Assembly (NCBI GenBank): GCA_944358945.1
Contig: CALVSH010000028.1
Span: forward strand, 1 to 43,127
Origin: an uncultured Bacilli bacterium
GTDB lineage: Bacteria; Bacillota_I; Bacilli_A; RF39; UBA660
DNA: 43,127 bases
Reading direction: 5' to 3'
Shown one piece after another: positions 6,839 to 15,427 of this stretch. The notes beneath the pieces are model-generated. The model searched no databases and was not told where the DNA came from. It was given only the letters and a program-made list of their open reading frames with translations. The position numbers and the translations under genes were made by a program. Position 1 is the stretch's first letter, and every line of letters begins with the position of its first letter.

Positions 6839-8491
6839 TTACACTTCCTGAATTACAGTAATAATCATTGGTTTTGAACCAGTTTCTTGATAGAAGAATT
6901 TGCCAAGATGGTCTCTTACATCATTTTTAATTTTTGCGTAGTCTACTCTCTTAGTATTTTTTTCGATATTTGCTTCTATCGTTTCTCTTGCTAGTTGCTT
7001 TGTCTGTTCTAATAAGTCTTGACTTTCTTTTACATAGACAAAACCTCTAGTTAGTATTTCAGGTCCTCCTAAGATATCTTTTGATTTCTTATCTAGAGTA
7101 CAACTGATAATTACAATACCATTTTCTCCTAACATTTCACGGTCTTTTAATACTAGATTACCAATATCTCCTTGACTTTTTCCATCAATTAGAATTTGAT
7201 CTGTTTCTACATGTTCGTTTGAATTTGTTAGTTTTCCTCTAATAAATTCCGCTACATCACCATTTTCTTTTAGTATGATGTTTTCTTTTGGAATTCCTAA
7301 TTCTTCAGCTACTTCAGCATTGGCGTATTGATTACGATACTCTCCTTTTACAGGGAAATAATATTTAGGATTCATCAAATTAATCATCAACATTAAATCT
7401 TCACGTGATGCATGATGTAGAAGATGTTTTTTACTTGATAGACTTACTGCATTCGCTCCTAGCATTGCGATTTCGTCCATAATTAAAGCCGAACGTTTTT
7501 CTATTCCAGGATAAGCAGGTTCTGTAATAAATATGGTATCTGACTCTTTAATCTTAATATATTTGTCATATCCTTTGATGATTCTTTCTAAGTTGTTGAA
7601 TGGTTTTTCTTTTTCGTCTGAAATTAGTACGACTGTATCTTTGTTTTCTAAGTCAGATAATGTACCTATTCTTTTTTTATCTATGGTTAAGTAACCTTCT
7701 TCTACTGCTTTATTAATCATGTCTTGTAGACCTTTGCCCATGACTACCATCTTTCGATGAGTTTTTGATACCTCATTAAATATTTCTTGAATACGATAAA
7801 AATGTGCTGGGAAAATAGTAGCGATGATTCTATTAGGATTCTTGGCTAGTACTTCTCTTATAAAACCAGCTATTCTATTATTTGGTGAAGTATGTCCCTC
7901 TTTTTCGGCATAGAATGATTCAGCCATTAAACATAGCACTCCTTGTTTACCAACATAAGCAAGTTTTCCAATATCGGTTTTAAAAGCTCCTTGCATTGTT
8001 GCGTCAAAGACAAAGTCTCCTGTATAAACAATGGCTCCATCTGGTGTATATAATACATAACATACTGCATCTGGTATCGAATGGGTTACACTAATTGGAA
8101 AGATTGAGTTCTTTCCAAAATTAATCTTTGTATGTGGTTTTATTTCTTTTAATTTTGCTTTTTTTACTTGGTTAGGTTCTAAATCTTTTCTAACCATTTC
8201 TAATGTTAACTTAGTACCATAGACTGGAATTTGTGGTAGTTGTTCTAAGATATCTGGAACTGCTCCCATATTACTTTCATGTCCATGTGTTAAAAATATA
8301 CCTTTGATATTTTTTTTGTTTTTTATTAAATAATCAAAATTGGGAATAATGTAGTCTATTCCTAAATTCATATCGTTATCATATTTTAGTCCGGCGTCAA
8401 ATACAAATATATCTTTATCTACTTTAACAATATACATATTCTTTCCGTTTTCATTTAATCCACCAAGACTAAATATTTTGATTTTACTCAT
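6839..8491 (-). CDS. rnjB: RNase J2-like protein with degenerate metal site
   Basis: The protein is a beta-lactamase/beta-CASP RNase J with the C-terminal domain (GGPEILTRGFVYVKES, a J-type signature). The start is the ATG at 8491, with AAGGAG seven bases upstream, giving 550 residues. The metal-binding HxHxDH is here HGHESN (residues 69-74), so Asp and the last His are lost; the HTSGHG region reads HHASRE and the IHGEYR histidine is lysine. B. subtilis RNase J2 also has a weakened site and works as a partner of J1 (known). I infer a structural or regulatory subunit of an RNase J complex with little activity of its own. Confidence 0.88.
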   Translation of the reverse strand: MSKIKIFSLGGLNENGKNMYIVKVDKDIFVFDAGLKYDNDMNLGIDYIIPNFDYLIKNKKNIKGIFLTHGHESNMGAVPDILEQLPQIPVYGTKLTLEMVRKDLEPNQVKKAKLKEIKPHTKINFGKNSIFPISVTHSIPDAVCYVLYTPDGAIVYTGDFVFDATMQGAFKTDIGKLAYVGKQGVLCLMAESFYAEKEGHTSPNNRIAGFIREVLAKNPNRIIATIFPAHFYRIQEIFNEVSKTHRKMVVMGKGLQDMINKAVEEGYLTIDKKRIGTLSDLENKDTVVLISDEKEKPFNNLERIIKGYDKYIKIKESDTIFITEPAYPGIEKRSALIMDEIAMLGANAVSLSSKKHLLHHASREDLMLMINLMNPKYYFPVKGEYRNQYANAEVAEELGIPKENIILKENGDVAEFIRGKLTNSNEHVETDQILIDGKSQGDIGNLVLKDREMLGENGIVIISCTLDKKSKDILGGPEILTRGFVYVKESQDLLEQTKQLARETIEANIEKNTKRVDYAKIKNDVRDHLGKFFYQETGSKPMIITVIQEV

Positions 8492-8559
8492 ATCAATCTC
8501 CTTTCTTTTTTTCGTTTTATACAAAGTATTTAGGTGTTTCCCACCGATAAGCAGAGTTT

Positions 8560-8589
8560 ATTATATCATATTTTTCACTATTATTTCAA
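8560..8589 (-). promoter_or_regulatory. sigma-A promoter of the RNase J-like gene
   Basis: TTGAAA (8584-8589) and TATAAT (8560-8565) on the minus strand have an 18-base spacer. The leader then holds a small hairpin, GGTG-GGAAA-CACC (8533-8545), before the ribosome site. Confidence 0.7.
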
Positions 8590-8593
8590 CTGA

Positions 8594-9259
8594 TTAGACA
8601 GCAAGTTTTTCTAAAGCTACTTTGGCAGCTTCTTGTTCTGCTTCTTTTTTGGAAGTCGATACTCCAGTACCGTAGATGATATCATCAATTTTTACTTGTA
8701 CTGTAAAGATACGGTTATGAGCTGGACCTTCTTCTTTAATTAACTCATAATGTAGGTTTTTTTGATTTGTCTGAACATATTCTTGTAAGGCAGATTTGTA
8801 ATCACTAAAAAAGATAATATTGGGATCTTCAATGTAAGGAACAATGATGTTTAGTACTACTTTTCTTGCAGTTGCATAACCTAAATCTAAGTAAATTGCT
8901 CCTACTAAAGCTTCAAAGATATCTGCAACAATTGCTTTTTTGAATTTTCCGCCTTCTTTTTCTTCTCCGTGACCTACCTTAATATATTTATTTAATCCTA
9001 GGGACATTGAATATTCATAAAGAGCATTTTCACATACATAACTTGCTCGTACCTTAGTCATTTCGCCTTCGCTTTCTTTTTTATTGGAATAAAGATAATC
9101 AGCTACTACTAAGTCTACTACCGCATCGCCTAAAAATTCTAAACGTTCATAATCCTGTCTTGCTTTATGTTCATTAGCATACGAACTATGTGAAAAAGCG
9201 GTTTTGTATAACCTAATATCCTTTGGTTTAATATTCAGTTTTTTAAATAATGCGTCCAT
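8594..9259 (-). CDS. rnc: ribonuclease III
   Basis: The 221-residue protein has the RNase III signature ERLEFLGDAVVDLVVADYLY (about residues 39-58) and the second acidic pair in VADIFEALVGAIYLDLGY, so the catalytic Asp and Glu residues are intact. A C-terminal double-stranded RNA-binding domain runs from about residue 150, ending in KKEAEQEAAKVALEKL. It cleaves double-stranded RNA in rRNA maturation and mRNA decay. It is just upstream of the RNase J-like gene, a local cluster for RNA processing. GGTGAT precedes the ATG by five bases. Confidence 0.97.
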   Translation of the reverse strand: MDALFKKLNIKPKDIRLYKTAFSHSSYANEHKARQDYERLEFLGDAVVDLVVADYLYSNKKESEGEMTKVRASYVCENALYEYSMSLGLNKYIKVGHGEEKEGGKFKKAIVADIFEALVGAIYLDLGYATARKVVLNIIVPYIEDPNIIFFSDYKSALQEYVQTNQKNLHYELIKEEGPAHNRIFTVQVKIDDIIYGTGVSTSKKEAEQEAAKVALEKLAV

Positions 9260-9310
9260 ATAATCACCATACTAAGTATATCAAAAAACTGGAAATTAGT
9301 ATACTTATAA

Positions 9311-9339
9311 TTGCTATTTTGTGGTCTTTATAGTAAAAT
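9311..9339 (+). promoter_or_regulatory. sigma-A promoter of yidD
   Basis: TTGCTA (9311-9316) and TAAAAT (9334-9339) have a 17-base spacer and lie about 30 bases before the yidD ATG. Confidence 0.65.
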
Positions 9340-9369
9340 GAAATAGTAATATTAGGACTGGGGGCCATC

Positions 9370-10467
9370 ATGAAAAAGATAATTATTGGGCTTATTCGTC
9401 TGTATCAAAAGATACCTAGTCGTATTCATTTATGTTGTAGATTTACTCCAACCTGTTCTGAATATATGATTGAGGCAATTGAGATACATGGTACGTTATA
9501 TGGTGTTTGTCTGGGGATTTATAGAATTTTACGATGTAATCCTTTTTGTAAAGGTGGATATGATCCAGTTCCTAAAGTAAGGAGAGATAGAATGAAAAGG
9601 AAAAAATTATTATTACTATTCTTATTTTTTATTATGGCAATATTTACTACTACTGGGTGTAAACAAGATGATATGGATGATATTCGTATTTTAGTTACTA
9701 ACTATCCTAATGAGTATATTACGGAAGAATTATATGGAAATCATTCTAGTATTACAGCGGTTTATCCAGATGGTGTAGATACAGAAGAATATGAATTTAG
9801 TAATAAACAGAAAAAAGATTTTAGTAATTATGATTTGTTTATTTATAATGGGCTAATTGAAAAAGAAAGTGATCTAGCGTTTGATTTACTAGATTTAAAT
9901 CCTGATTTAAGAATTATTGATACGGCATATGTTTTAGAGACTGATTATGCACCTGAAGAATTATGGTTAAATCCTTCTTCTTTGCTTATGATGGCTCAAA
10001 ATGTAAGACTGGGCCTTGAGGAATATGTTACTAGTAGTTATATAAAGAAAGATATCGATGAAGCTTATGAGGATTTGAAGGTGGAACTTTCGGAGTTAGA
10101 TGCTGATTATCGGTTGGCTATTGAAAATACTGAAAATAAAACTATTGTGGTAGCAACTTCTACTTTGCAGTATCTAGAAAAATTTGGATTAGATGTTATT
10201 TGTGTTGATGAGGATTCTACAGCAAAGACAATTAGTGATGCTGAAGCACTTATTCAAAATGGAGATATTAATTATATTTATACATTTGAAGGAAATACTA
10301 TCAATGATAGAGCTCAGGAACTATTAGATACTTACCCTGATTTGCAAGAAGCATCTTTACATAAATTAGATAATTTGAGTGATGAAGATAGAACAAACAA
10401 GCTTACTTATCTTAATATTATGAATAATAATTTAGATTTGATTCGTCAAGAATTATATCAAGGATAA
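9370..10467 (+). CDS. yidD: YidD-type membrane protein insertion factor read in frame into a lipoprotein
   Basis: Residues 1-70 are a complete Yid[19 protein letters not shown], the G...RILRCNPF block and GGYDPVP. YidD proteins are normally 70-85 residues, help YidC-dependent membrane insertion and sit near rnpA-yidC. Here no stop codon follows; the frame runs straight into a ZnuA-like lipoprotein whose own signal peptide starts at residue 75, making a 365-residue fusion. A good ribosome site (9579-9584) before that Met suggests the lipoprotein is also, or mainly, started separately. The gene's site away from rnpA/yidC is unusual. Confidence 0.85.
   Translation: MKKIIIGLIRLYQKIPSRIHLCCRFTPTCSEYMIEAIEIHGTLYGVCLGIYRILRCNPFCKGGYDPVPKVRRDRMKRKKLLLLFLFFIMAIFTTTGCKQDDMDDIRILVTNYPNEYITEELYGNHSSITAVYPDGVDTEEYEFSNKQKKDFSNYDLFIYNGLIEKESDLAFDLLDLNPDLRIIDTAYVLETDYAPEELWLNPSSLLMMAQNVRLGLEEYVTSSYIKKDIDEAYEDLKVELSELDADYRLAIENTENKTIVVATSTLQYLEKFGLDVICVDEDSTAKTISDAEALIQNGDINYIYTFEGNTINDRAQELLDTYPDLQEASLHKLDNLSDEDRTNKLTYLNIMNNNLDLIRQELYQG
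9592..10467 (+). CDS. ZnuA-like substrate-binding lipoprotein without metal-ligand histidines
   Basis: This is the probable independent product: AAGGAG seven bases before the ATG, a signal peptide and lipobox TTGC (Cys23), 291 residues. The fold pattern is that of cluster A-I (ZnuA/TroA) metal-binding proteins: a first strand IRILVTNYP, then [24 protein letters not shown], a long linker helix and [17 protein letters not shown]. The four usual metal positions are changed: HxYE is here DTEEYE, DPHxW is PEELW, and the HDAF histidine is Thr. No permease or ATPase genes are adjacent. It probably binds something other than zinc or is a structural lipoprotein. Confidence 0.75.
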   Translation: MKRKKLLLLFLFFIMAIFTTTGCKQDDMDDIRILVTNYPNEYITEELYGNHSSITAVYPDGVDTEEYEFSNKQKKDFSNYDLFIYNGLIEKESDLAFDLLDLNPDLRIIDTAYVLETDYAPEELWLNPSSLLMMAQNVRLGLEEYVTSSYIKKDIDEAYEDLKVELSELDADYRLAIENTENKTIVVATSTLQYLEKFGLDVICVDEDSTAKTISDAEALIQNGDINYIYTFEGNTINDRAQELLDTYPDLQEASLHKLDNLSDEDRTNKLTYLNIMNNNLDLIRQELYQG

Positions 10468-10476
10468 TCTAGTTAA

Positions 10477-10506
10477 TAAAAGTAGCGATTACTGGTCGCT
10501 ACTTTT
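10477..10506. terminator. bidirectional terminator
   Basis: AAAAGTAGCGA and TCGCTACTTTT form an 11-bp perfect stem with a 7-base loop between the convergent lipoprotein gene and the 98-residue minus-strand gene. Confidence 0.92.
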
Positions 10507-10795
10507 CTTCTATGTTATTTAAAACACTAATATCTTCATTTATTAATTGTACTAAGATTTCTAAATTATAGTTTTCAAATGTTCTTTTTATTTTTTCTAT
10601 TGGTAATAAGAAGAACTCTACTCTATTAATTAATAATTGATCTATTGTCTCTACTTTGATTAATTGTAGATACTTTATAATATCTATTACATTTTGTCTT
10701 TGGGTTTCTAGTAAGAAAATAGTGCTTGGTTCATTATTTTCTTTTATTTTGTTTATCGTTTCTTGTGTTATGTTATAGTTTAGTAAAAAATTCAT
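10499..10795 (-). CDS. small helical protein, last gene of an unknown three-gene cluster
   Basis: A 98-residue, all-helical protein I do not recognise. It has the look of short repeated helix pairs (NVIDIIKYLQLIKVETIDQLLI, then VEFFLLPIEKIKRTFENYN), slightly reminiscent of mTERF-like or other alpha-solenoid units; this is a weak impression. Its ATG overlaps the stop of the preceding gene (ATGA, 10792-10795), so the two are translationally coupled. It has GAGGTG before its start and ends at a strong terminator. Confidence 0.75.
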   Translation of the reverse strand: MNFLLNYNITQETINKIKENNEPSTIFLLETQRQNVIDIIKYLQLIKVETIDQLLINRVEFFLLPIEKIKRTFENYNLEILVQLINEDISVLNNIEEK

Positions 10796-12528
10796 AGTAC
10801 CACCTCTTTTAATCCTGTTAGCTCCTGTATTGTTTGTTTTAGGTTGTTGTATTCTTTTTCTGTGATTATTTTGTTGTAGCAGATGGCATATAATAAAGCA
10901 TCTAGCGTATTTCCAAGATTATTCTGACATAGGGCATTATAAATTCTTAGTACTTTTAGTTTTGATATTTTTAATCCGTCAATATTATATAGTAATGTTT
11001 CCTTATCACTATACTTATTTAAACTAATAATATCTGAGTTATCAAATATTTGATCTGATATTTTATCATATAAGGCTTTCTTTGCTACTTTGTCATATTC
11101 TTTTTCTAATCTAAATATTGGTTTTTTATATGATGTTTCTAAAAATGCACTTGGAATATCTTTTATTTTTTCGTATTCATAGGCATCATTTGTTAGCTCT
11201 TTTCTTAGACTTAGTTTTTTAACTCCATTTGACATTGTTAGTCGGAAAGCATTATTTAAGTTTTTATGTTCTGCTTGATATAGTTTAAAAAACAATAAGG
11301 TTTGATCTGATAGATATGTCGATAAAGCACTTAAGTTATTTTTAATATAAAGGGTACCTAAAGAGTGATTTTCTATCCATAAATCTATAATTTCTGGAAT
11401 GTTTTTTGATTTTAAAGCTGATAGAAAATCGTCTAATAAATTATTTTCTGTATTTGTTCTATATAAGCCATAGCACTCTAACCATCTTAGACTTTGGTTT
11501 AATTGATTGTTTGATATAATTAATAAATCTTTTTCTTTTTCAGCTACTCTAGCGATATTGATACCATGTTCTGTTAATAGAGATAAATTGTTTTTAAAGT
11601 CTTCCATTCTAGATAACTCTTTATCATCTTTAATAAAAGCTGGTACTAATTCTTCTAAAATAGAAATATCCATCTTTTTGCTTAAGGCTAACTTGGTTAT
11701 TTCTTCTATAGTTTCCTTAGTTGTTTTTAATAAGTAGGTTGTTAGTAAGAGTCCCTGAGTTTTTTCATCTATTTTAGGAAAGTTTAGTTTTTCCATTGTG
11801 GATAAGACTTCTTCTAGGTTTATTCTAGTGGCATTATTTAGTAAGTCTTTTTGATAGATAGTATCTAAGTTTTTATATATATAATTATGTTTTTCTAATA
11901 TCGAGGTAATTTCTTTTGTTGTTAGTTTATGTTCTTGTTTTTTTTGCTTTTTTACTATTTCTTGGTTGTATTTCATTAGTGATAGTAGTATGGCTTGCTT
12001 TTCTTCTTCTTTTATATTTTCTTCTTCAAAAAGTTCTGATATCGTATCTAATTCTGTGATTAATTGATTGGTATTAGGATTTATAATGTTAGATAATAAG
12101 TTTTTGTATTTATTAGTTACTGTTATGATGTGATGATATTCTGGATCAATTGCTTGCTGGGCACTATTTTGTTTATCGATGTAGCTTGTTAAATTATCTA
12201 TCAATGCTGATAGTATTTGTAATTGATGTGGCGATAAAGTATAACTTGTTTTTTCAGTTTGATTTAATGTCAATACTGCCTTAATTACGTCTAGCTCGCT
12301 TTTCATTTCGTCTTTCTTTTCTTCTGTTATGTTAAAAGTATCTACTATCATATTTAATTGATTCATATCTATCGTAGTGATTTCATTTACATCTTTTTTT
12401 AGCTTGTCTAGAATATCTATTTTTTGAGATAAGTTTTGATCCATACGAAGATTATAATTTTTAGTTACTTTTTTCTTTTCGTTAATAGCGTCTTTTAACC
12501 ATGTAATTAATTCCTTTTGTTCTGTCAT
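10792..12528 (-). CDS. large alpha-helical protein of unknown function
   Basis: The protein (578 residues from the ATG at 12528, which has AGGTG six bases upstream; an earlier GTG at 12537 overlaps the ribosome site) is almost entirely helical, soluble and charged, with no recognised catalytic motif. A segment near residues 160-200 (LFEEENIKEEEKQAILLSLMKYN) resembles one in the upstream gene, so the two share a domain. The C-terminal half has repeated helix pairs such as LLTEHGINIARV and LDDFLSALKSKNIPEIIDL, suggesting an alpha-solenoid scaffold. It is coupled to both neighbours. Confidence 0.8.
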   Translation of the reverse strand: MTEQKELITWLKDAINEKKKVTKNYNLRMDQNLSQKIDILDKLKKDVNEITTIDMNQLNMIVDTFNITEEKKDEMKSELDVIKAVLTLNQTEKTSYTLSPHQLQILSALIDNLTSYIDKQNSAQQAIDPEYHHIITVTNKYKNLLSNIINPNTNQLITELDTISELFEEENIKEEEKQAILLSLMKYNQEIVKKQKKQEHKLTTKEITSILEKHNYIYKNLDTIYQKDLLNNATRINLEEVLSTMEKLNFPKIDEKTQGLLLTTYLLKTTKETIEEITKLALSKKMDISILEELVPAFIKDDKELSRMEDFKNNLSLLTEHGINIARVAEKEKDLLIISNNQLNQSLRWLECYGLYRTNTENNLLDDFLSALKSKNIPEIIDLWIENHSLGTLYIKNNLSALSTYLSDQTLLFFKLYQAEHKNLNNAFRLTMSNGVKKLSLRKELTNDAYEYEKIKDIPSAFLETSYKKPIFRLEKEYDKVAKKALYDKISDQIFDNSDIISLNKYSDKETLLYNIDGLKISKLKVLRIYNALCQNNLGNTLDALLYAICYNKIITEKEYNNLKQTIQELTGLKEVVL

Positions 12529-12543
12529 TATCATCACCTACTC

Positions 12544-13320
12544 TTAGATTATAAATAAGAAACGTTCTTCTCTGTTTTGTTTTTGTTCTGGCGTTGTTAC
12601 TTTGATAGAGAATTTATCTTGTAATTTTACGATGGCATCTCTTAATTTTTGGATATTAGCTGGATTTATCTTTCCGATTTTTCTTTCTATTGTATTAGAT
12701 TTTGAAACATTGTAATCATTTAGTTGTTGTTTTTGCATTTTTAAATTATTCTCTAGTACAAAAAATAATACTTGTGTTTTTTCACTTTCAGAAAGATTTG
12801 AGTACTGTAAGCTTTCATAGAAGTTATCTATATTTTTTACTTCTTTTTGTTCTTCTAGAGATTTTTCTAGTTTTTCTAGCTGCTTTAATATGTTTTTATT
12901 ATTATTTGTTTGTGTTTTTTGGCTTTTTTCTTTTTGCAATTCTAAATATGCAGCTTTTATTTTTAGACGATATTCCTCTAATTTTTTTATTGTTTCTTGA
13001 TATTGTTCTGCATGGTAATACCCTATTTTTTCTAGAAAATATAGATTTTTAATTTCTGATTTAAAAGATGAGATAATTTTGTCCTCTTTTAGGGTATATT
13101 TTAACATGGTGTTAAAGTGTTCTTCGGCTTCTTTATCTTCCTTGGTTACTTTATCATAGTAAGGAAAGTTACTGACGTTATTTTCTGTAATATCTAACAT
13201 ACCTTTTATGTAGTTTAATAAGTCCGTTTCTTTCTCCATTTTTTGTAATTCTTTATTATAATTGGCTTTTTTGATATTAATATCTGATTTTAATTTTTCT
13301 AGGATTTCTACTATATCCAT
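12544..13320 (-). CDS. coiled-coil protein, first gene of the three-gene cluster
   Basis: I place the start at 13320, where GGGTGAT is well spaced; upstream ATG/GTG codons at 13326 and 13329 overlap it. The 258-residue product is helical with long coiled-coil stretches (residues 5-40 and 115-160) and a segment, NLSESEKTQVLFFVLENNL, that matches part of the downstream 578-residue protein. No membrane span or enzyme motif is seen. The next gene starts 15 bases after its stop. A structural partner or scaffold role is possible but unproven. Confidence 0.78.
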   Translation of the reverse strand: MDIVEILEKLKSDINIKKANYNKELQKMEKETDLLNYIKGMLDITENNVSNFPYYDKVTKEDKEAEEHFNTMLKYTLKEDKIISSFKSEIKNLYFLEKIGYYHAEQYQETIKKLEEYRLKIKAAYLELQKEKSQKTQTNNNKNILKQLEKLEKSLEEQKEVKNIDNFYESLQYSNLSESEKTQVLFFVLENNLKMQKQQLNDYNVSKSNTIERKIGKINPANIQKLRDAIVKLQDKFSIKVTTPEQKQNREERFLFII

Positions 13321-13394
13321 GGCCATCACCCTATCTTTTTATTCTATATTAAATTATAGCATAGTTTCTTTTGTTAGAAAAGTGTTTTTCATAG

Positions 13395-13418
13395 AAAAAA
13401 GTAGCCTCTGCTACTTTT
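13395..13418 (-). terminator. rho-independent terminator
   Basis: AAAAGTAG and CTACTTTT form an 8-bp stem with a CCTCTG loop, just after the stop of the zinc-ribbon membrane protein gene, with T-rich sequence on the minus strand. Confidence 0.85.
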
Positions 13419-13429
13419 GTTTTTGTTGT

Positions 13430-14941
13430 TTATACAGATGAATTTCTGCTGGTAATGGCTAGAGAATTTTCTAGTAATGGTACTGCAATATTATATTCTA
13501 GCGTGTCTGTTTCATCATAGATATCATGTTCCATGTAGACATAATATATCTTGTTTTCTTTTTCGGCAGCGTAGTATGTACCTGATAAGTATGTACCTTC
13601 ACAGTGATAGGTATCCCAGCTATGATTATTAATGGTTTTTGTTTCTATTTCACTACAGGTTGTAAAATAATCTAGGTTACTGTTTTTATCCTGTGTCATA
13701 TAATCTCTTAGTGTTGCACTACTCTTTTCAGTTATTTCTGCACTAATTTGTGCATCATATTCTTCAGACCAATATCTTTCCCAAGCATTTTCTGTTATAG
13801 ATGACTTATAATAGTCGTAGGGAATATATAAACTTAGTTCCCCTATGGTTACTTCTCCTTGCGTTTCTAATATTTCTTCTTCATAATCATCATAGTCATC
13901 GTAATAATCATCGTAATCGTAATCGTAATCATAATCATCATTATAGTCATCATAGTGGTAATTGTCTTTTAGATTATCACTTGCATTTGATAATTTTGTG
14001 GAAACAAGGAAGAAAGAAATTGCAAATACAATTATAATAATACCAACTACACCAACGATTGCAGATATAACAACAACTGAAGTATCACTTAATCCTGAAG
14101 GTTCCGTGTTATATACTTTTTCTTTTTTTAGTGATAAATAAAAGTTAGATAAAGCTGTTGTTTGATATGGTACTAACCATAGAAGAATTAATCCTAGTGT
14201 TGGTATTGCTAGTAAGTACCATCCTATAAAACTAGCTATTAAAGCATAATATGCTATTCTTTTTTTTGTTACTAAGTTGTTGGCTTGTTTTATTAGTTCT
14301 AATATATTAGTGTTTTTATCATCTATTATCATAAATGGTAAGATAGCTAGTACTGGTGTTACATAAATTATTATAACTAAGTAAGCTAGGCTACCTACTA
14401 TTGGAATTTGTTGTAGTATGGTCATTATTAAAGTGAAAACGATATTTACTACTAATAATTTCATTAATTTTGAAAAATTATGAATGGGATAGGAAAAAAG
14501 ATTTCCTAATGAACTTGGTTGATCTCTACTGATATCTAGGGCTATTTTGAATATTCCTAGATTACATAAAGTAGTGATTACTTGCATTATTATGGAAAAT
14601 AATAGTCCAATTCCTAATGATGATACCAATAAAGTGGCTAGTTTCTGTACTTCGTTTGATGATGTTGATGTTGCTGTTTGGAATAATATTGCTCCTAGTA
14701 TTACCAAGAATATTATCACGACTGCAACCGTAATTATCACTTGTAAAATATAAGCTAAATATAAGGGACCTTTCTTTTTATTTAAAGCATCTTTTTTGAG
14801 ACTTTTTCTAGTAATGGAAGAATCTACTGGTCCTCCGGAAGATTCTTTATTTGGTGGTGGAGTTTTTCCTAACTCTCTTCCACATTCCGAACAAAATTTG
14901 TTCCCTTCTTCATTTTTATGCCCGCAAAAACTACAAAACAT
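13430..14941 (-). CDS. zinc-ribbon multi-spanning membrane protein with acidic Tyr/Asp tract
   Basis: Residues 1-25 form a zinc ribbon (CSFCG...CSECG). A conserved SSITRKSLKKDA block follows, then about six transmembrane spans (roughly residues 60-260) as in DUF975-like membrane proteins, and a further span near 290-312. A strikingly acidic Tyr/Asp tract (about residues 330-358, coded by near-repeating GAY/TAY codons) links to a C-terminal domain of about 140 residues, predicted extracellular. The Zn ribbon would be cytoplasmic. I do not know its function. A shortened paralogue with a similar leader lies just upstream. Confidence 0.82.
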   Translation of the reverse strand: MFCSFCGHKNEEGNKFCSECGRELGKTPPPNKESSGGPVDSSITRKSLKKDALNKKKGPLYLAYILQVIITVAVVIIFLVILGAILFQTATSTSSNEVQKLATLLVSSLGIGLLFSIIMQVITTLCNLGIFKIALDISRDQPSSLGNLFSYPIHNFSKLMKLLVVNIVFTLIMTILQQIPIVGSLAYLVIIIYVTPVLAILPFMIIDDKNTNILELIKQANNLVTKKRIAYYALIASFIGWYLLAIPTLGLILLWLVPYQTTALSNFYLSLKKEKVYNTEPSGLSDTSVVVISAIVGVVGIIIIVFAISFFLVSTKLSNASDNLKDNYHYDDYNDDYDYDYDYDDYYDDYDDYEEEILETQGEVTIGELSLYIPYDYYKSSITENAWERYWSEEYDAQISAEITEKSSATLRDYMTQDKNSNLDYFTTCSEIETKTINNHSWDTYHCEGTYLSGTYYAAEKENKIYYVYMEHDIYDETDTLEYNIAVPLLENSLAITSRNSSV

Positions 14942-15041
14942 ATATACCTCTCCTACTCTCTTCTTTTATATATTGATTTTAACATAGGTATGATTGTTTA
15001 TAAACTATTTTTTTAATAATTACATTATTTTACATATAAAA

Positions 15042-15347
15042 TTATTCAGTAAATGTTAAAGATTTTTCTACTTGGTTTAGATATTTTATAAATTCAGAGT
15101 CATCATATGTATTATCAAATTGACTTAATTCTAAGTTATAGATAACGCCTTGTTTTTTGATTATGTAAGCTATATATAATGGGTTTTTTTGTCTGTGATA
15201 AGCATCTTTTTTGATACTTCTTCTGGTAATGGATGATTCTAATGATTTTAATTGTTTATTACTAAGATGTTTCTTTAATTTTTTACCACATTTTGAACAA
15301 AGACTTTGATTTTCTTCATTTTTGTACAAACAATTACTACAATACAT
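15042..15347 (-). CDS. internally deleted paralogue of the zinc-ribbon membrane protein
   Basis: Only 101 residues. The N-terminus matches the neighbour: zinc ribbon (CSNCL...CSKCG), SSITRRSIKKDA and KNPLYIAYI. Where the neighbour's membrane region begins, this protein jumps to a segment ending in EFIKYLNQVEKSLTFT, which resembles the neighbour's C-terminal end (LLENSLAIT). The untranslated leaders of the two genes also match (AGAGAGTAGGA before the start, GTTAAAAT further up). This looks like a tandem duplicate that lost its middle in frame. It may be a remnant, or a small soluble zinc-ribbon protein that still works. Confidence 0.75.
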   Translation of the reverse strand: MYCSNCLYKNEENQSLCSKCGKKLKKHLSNKQLKSLESSITRRSIKKDAYHRQKNPLYIAYIIKKQGVIYNLELSQFDNTYDDSEFIKYLNQVEKSLTFTE

Positions 15348-15427
15348 AAACTTTCCTACTCTCTTACCCTATTTTATATTTTAATTTTAACACATATATT
15401 TTAGTTAAGAAAGTATTAGTTTTTTCA

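Noticed and set aside
13801-14037. Plus-strand His/Arg/Asn-rich frame and a possible short CRISPR-like repeat
   Set aside because: It is antisense to the Tyr/Asp codon tract; units are 3-6 bases with no spacers.
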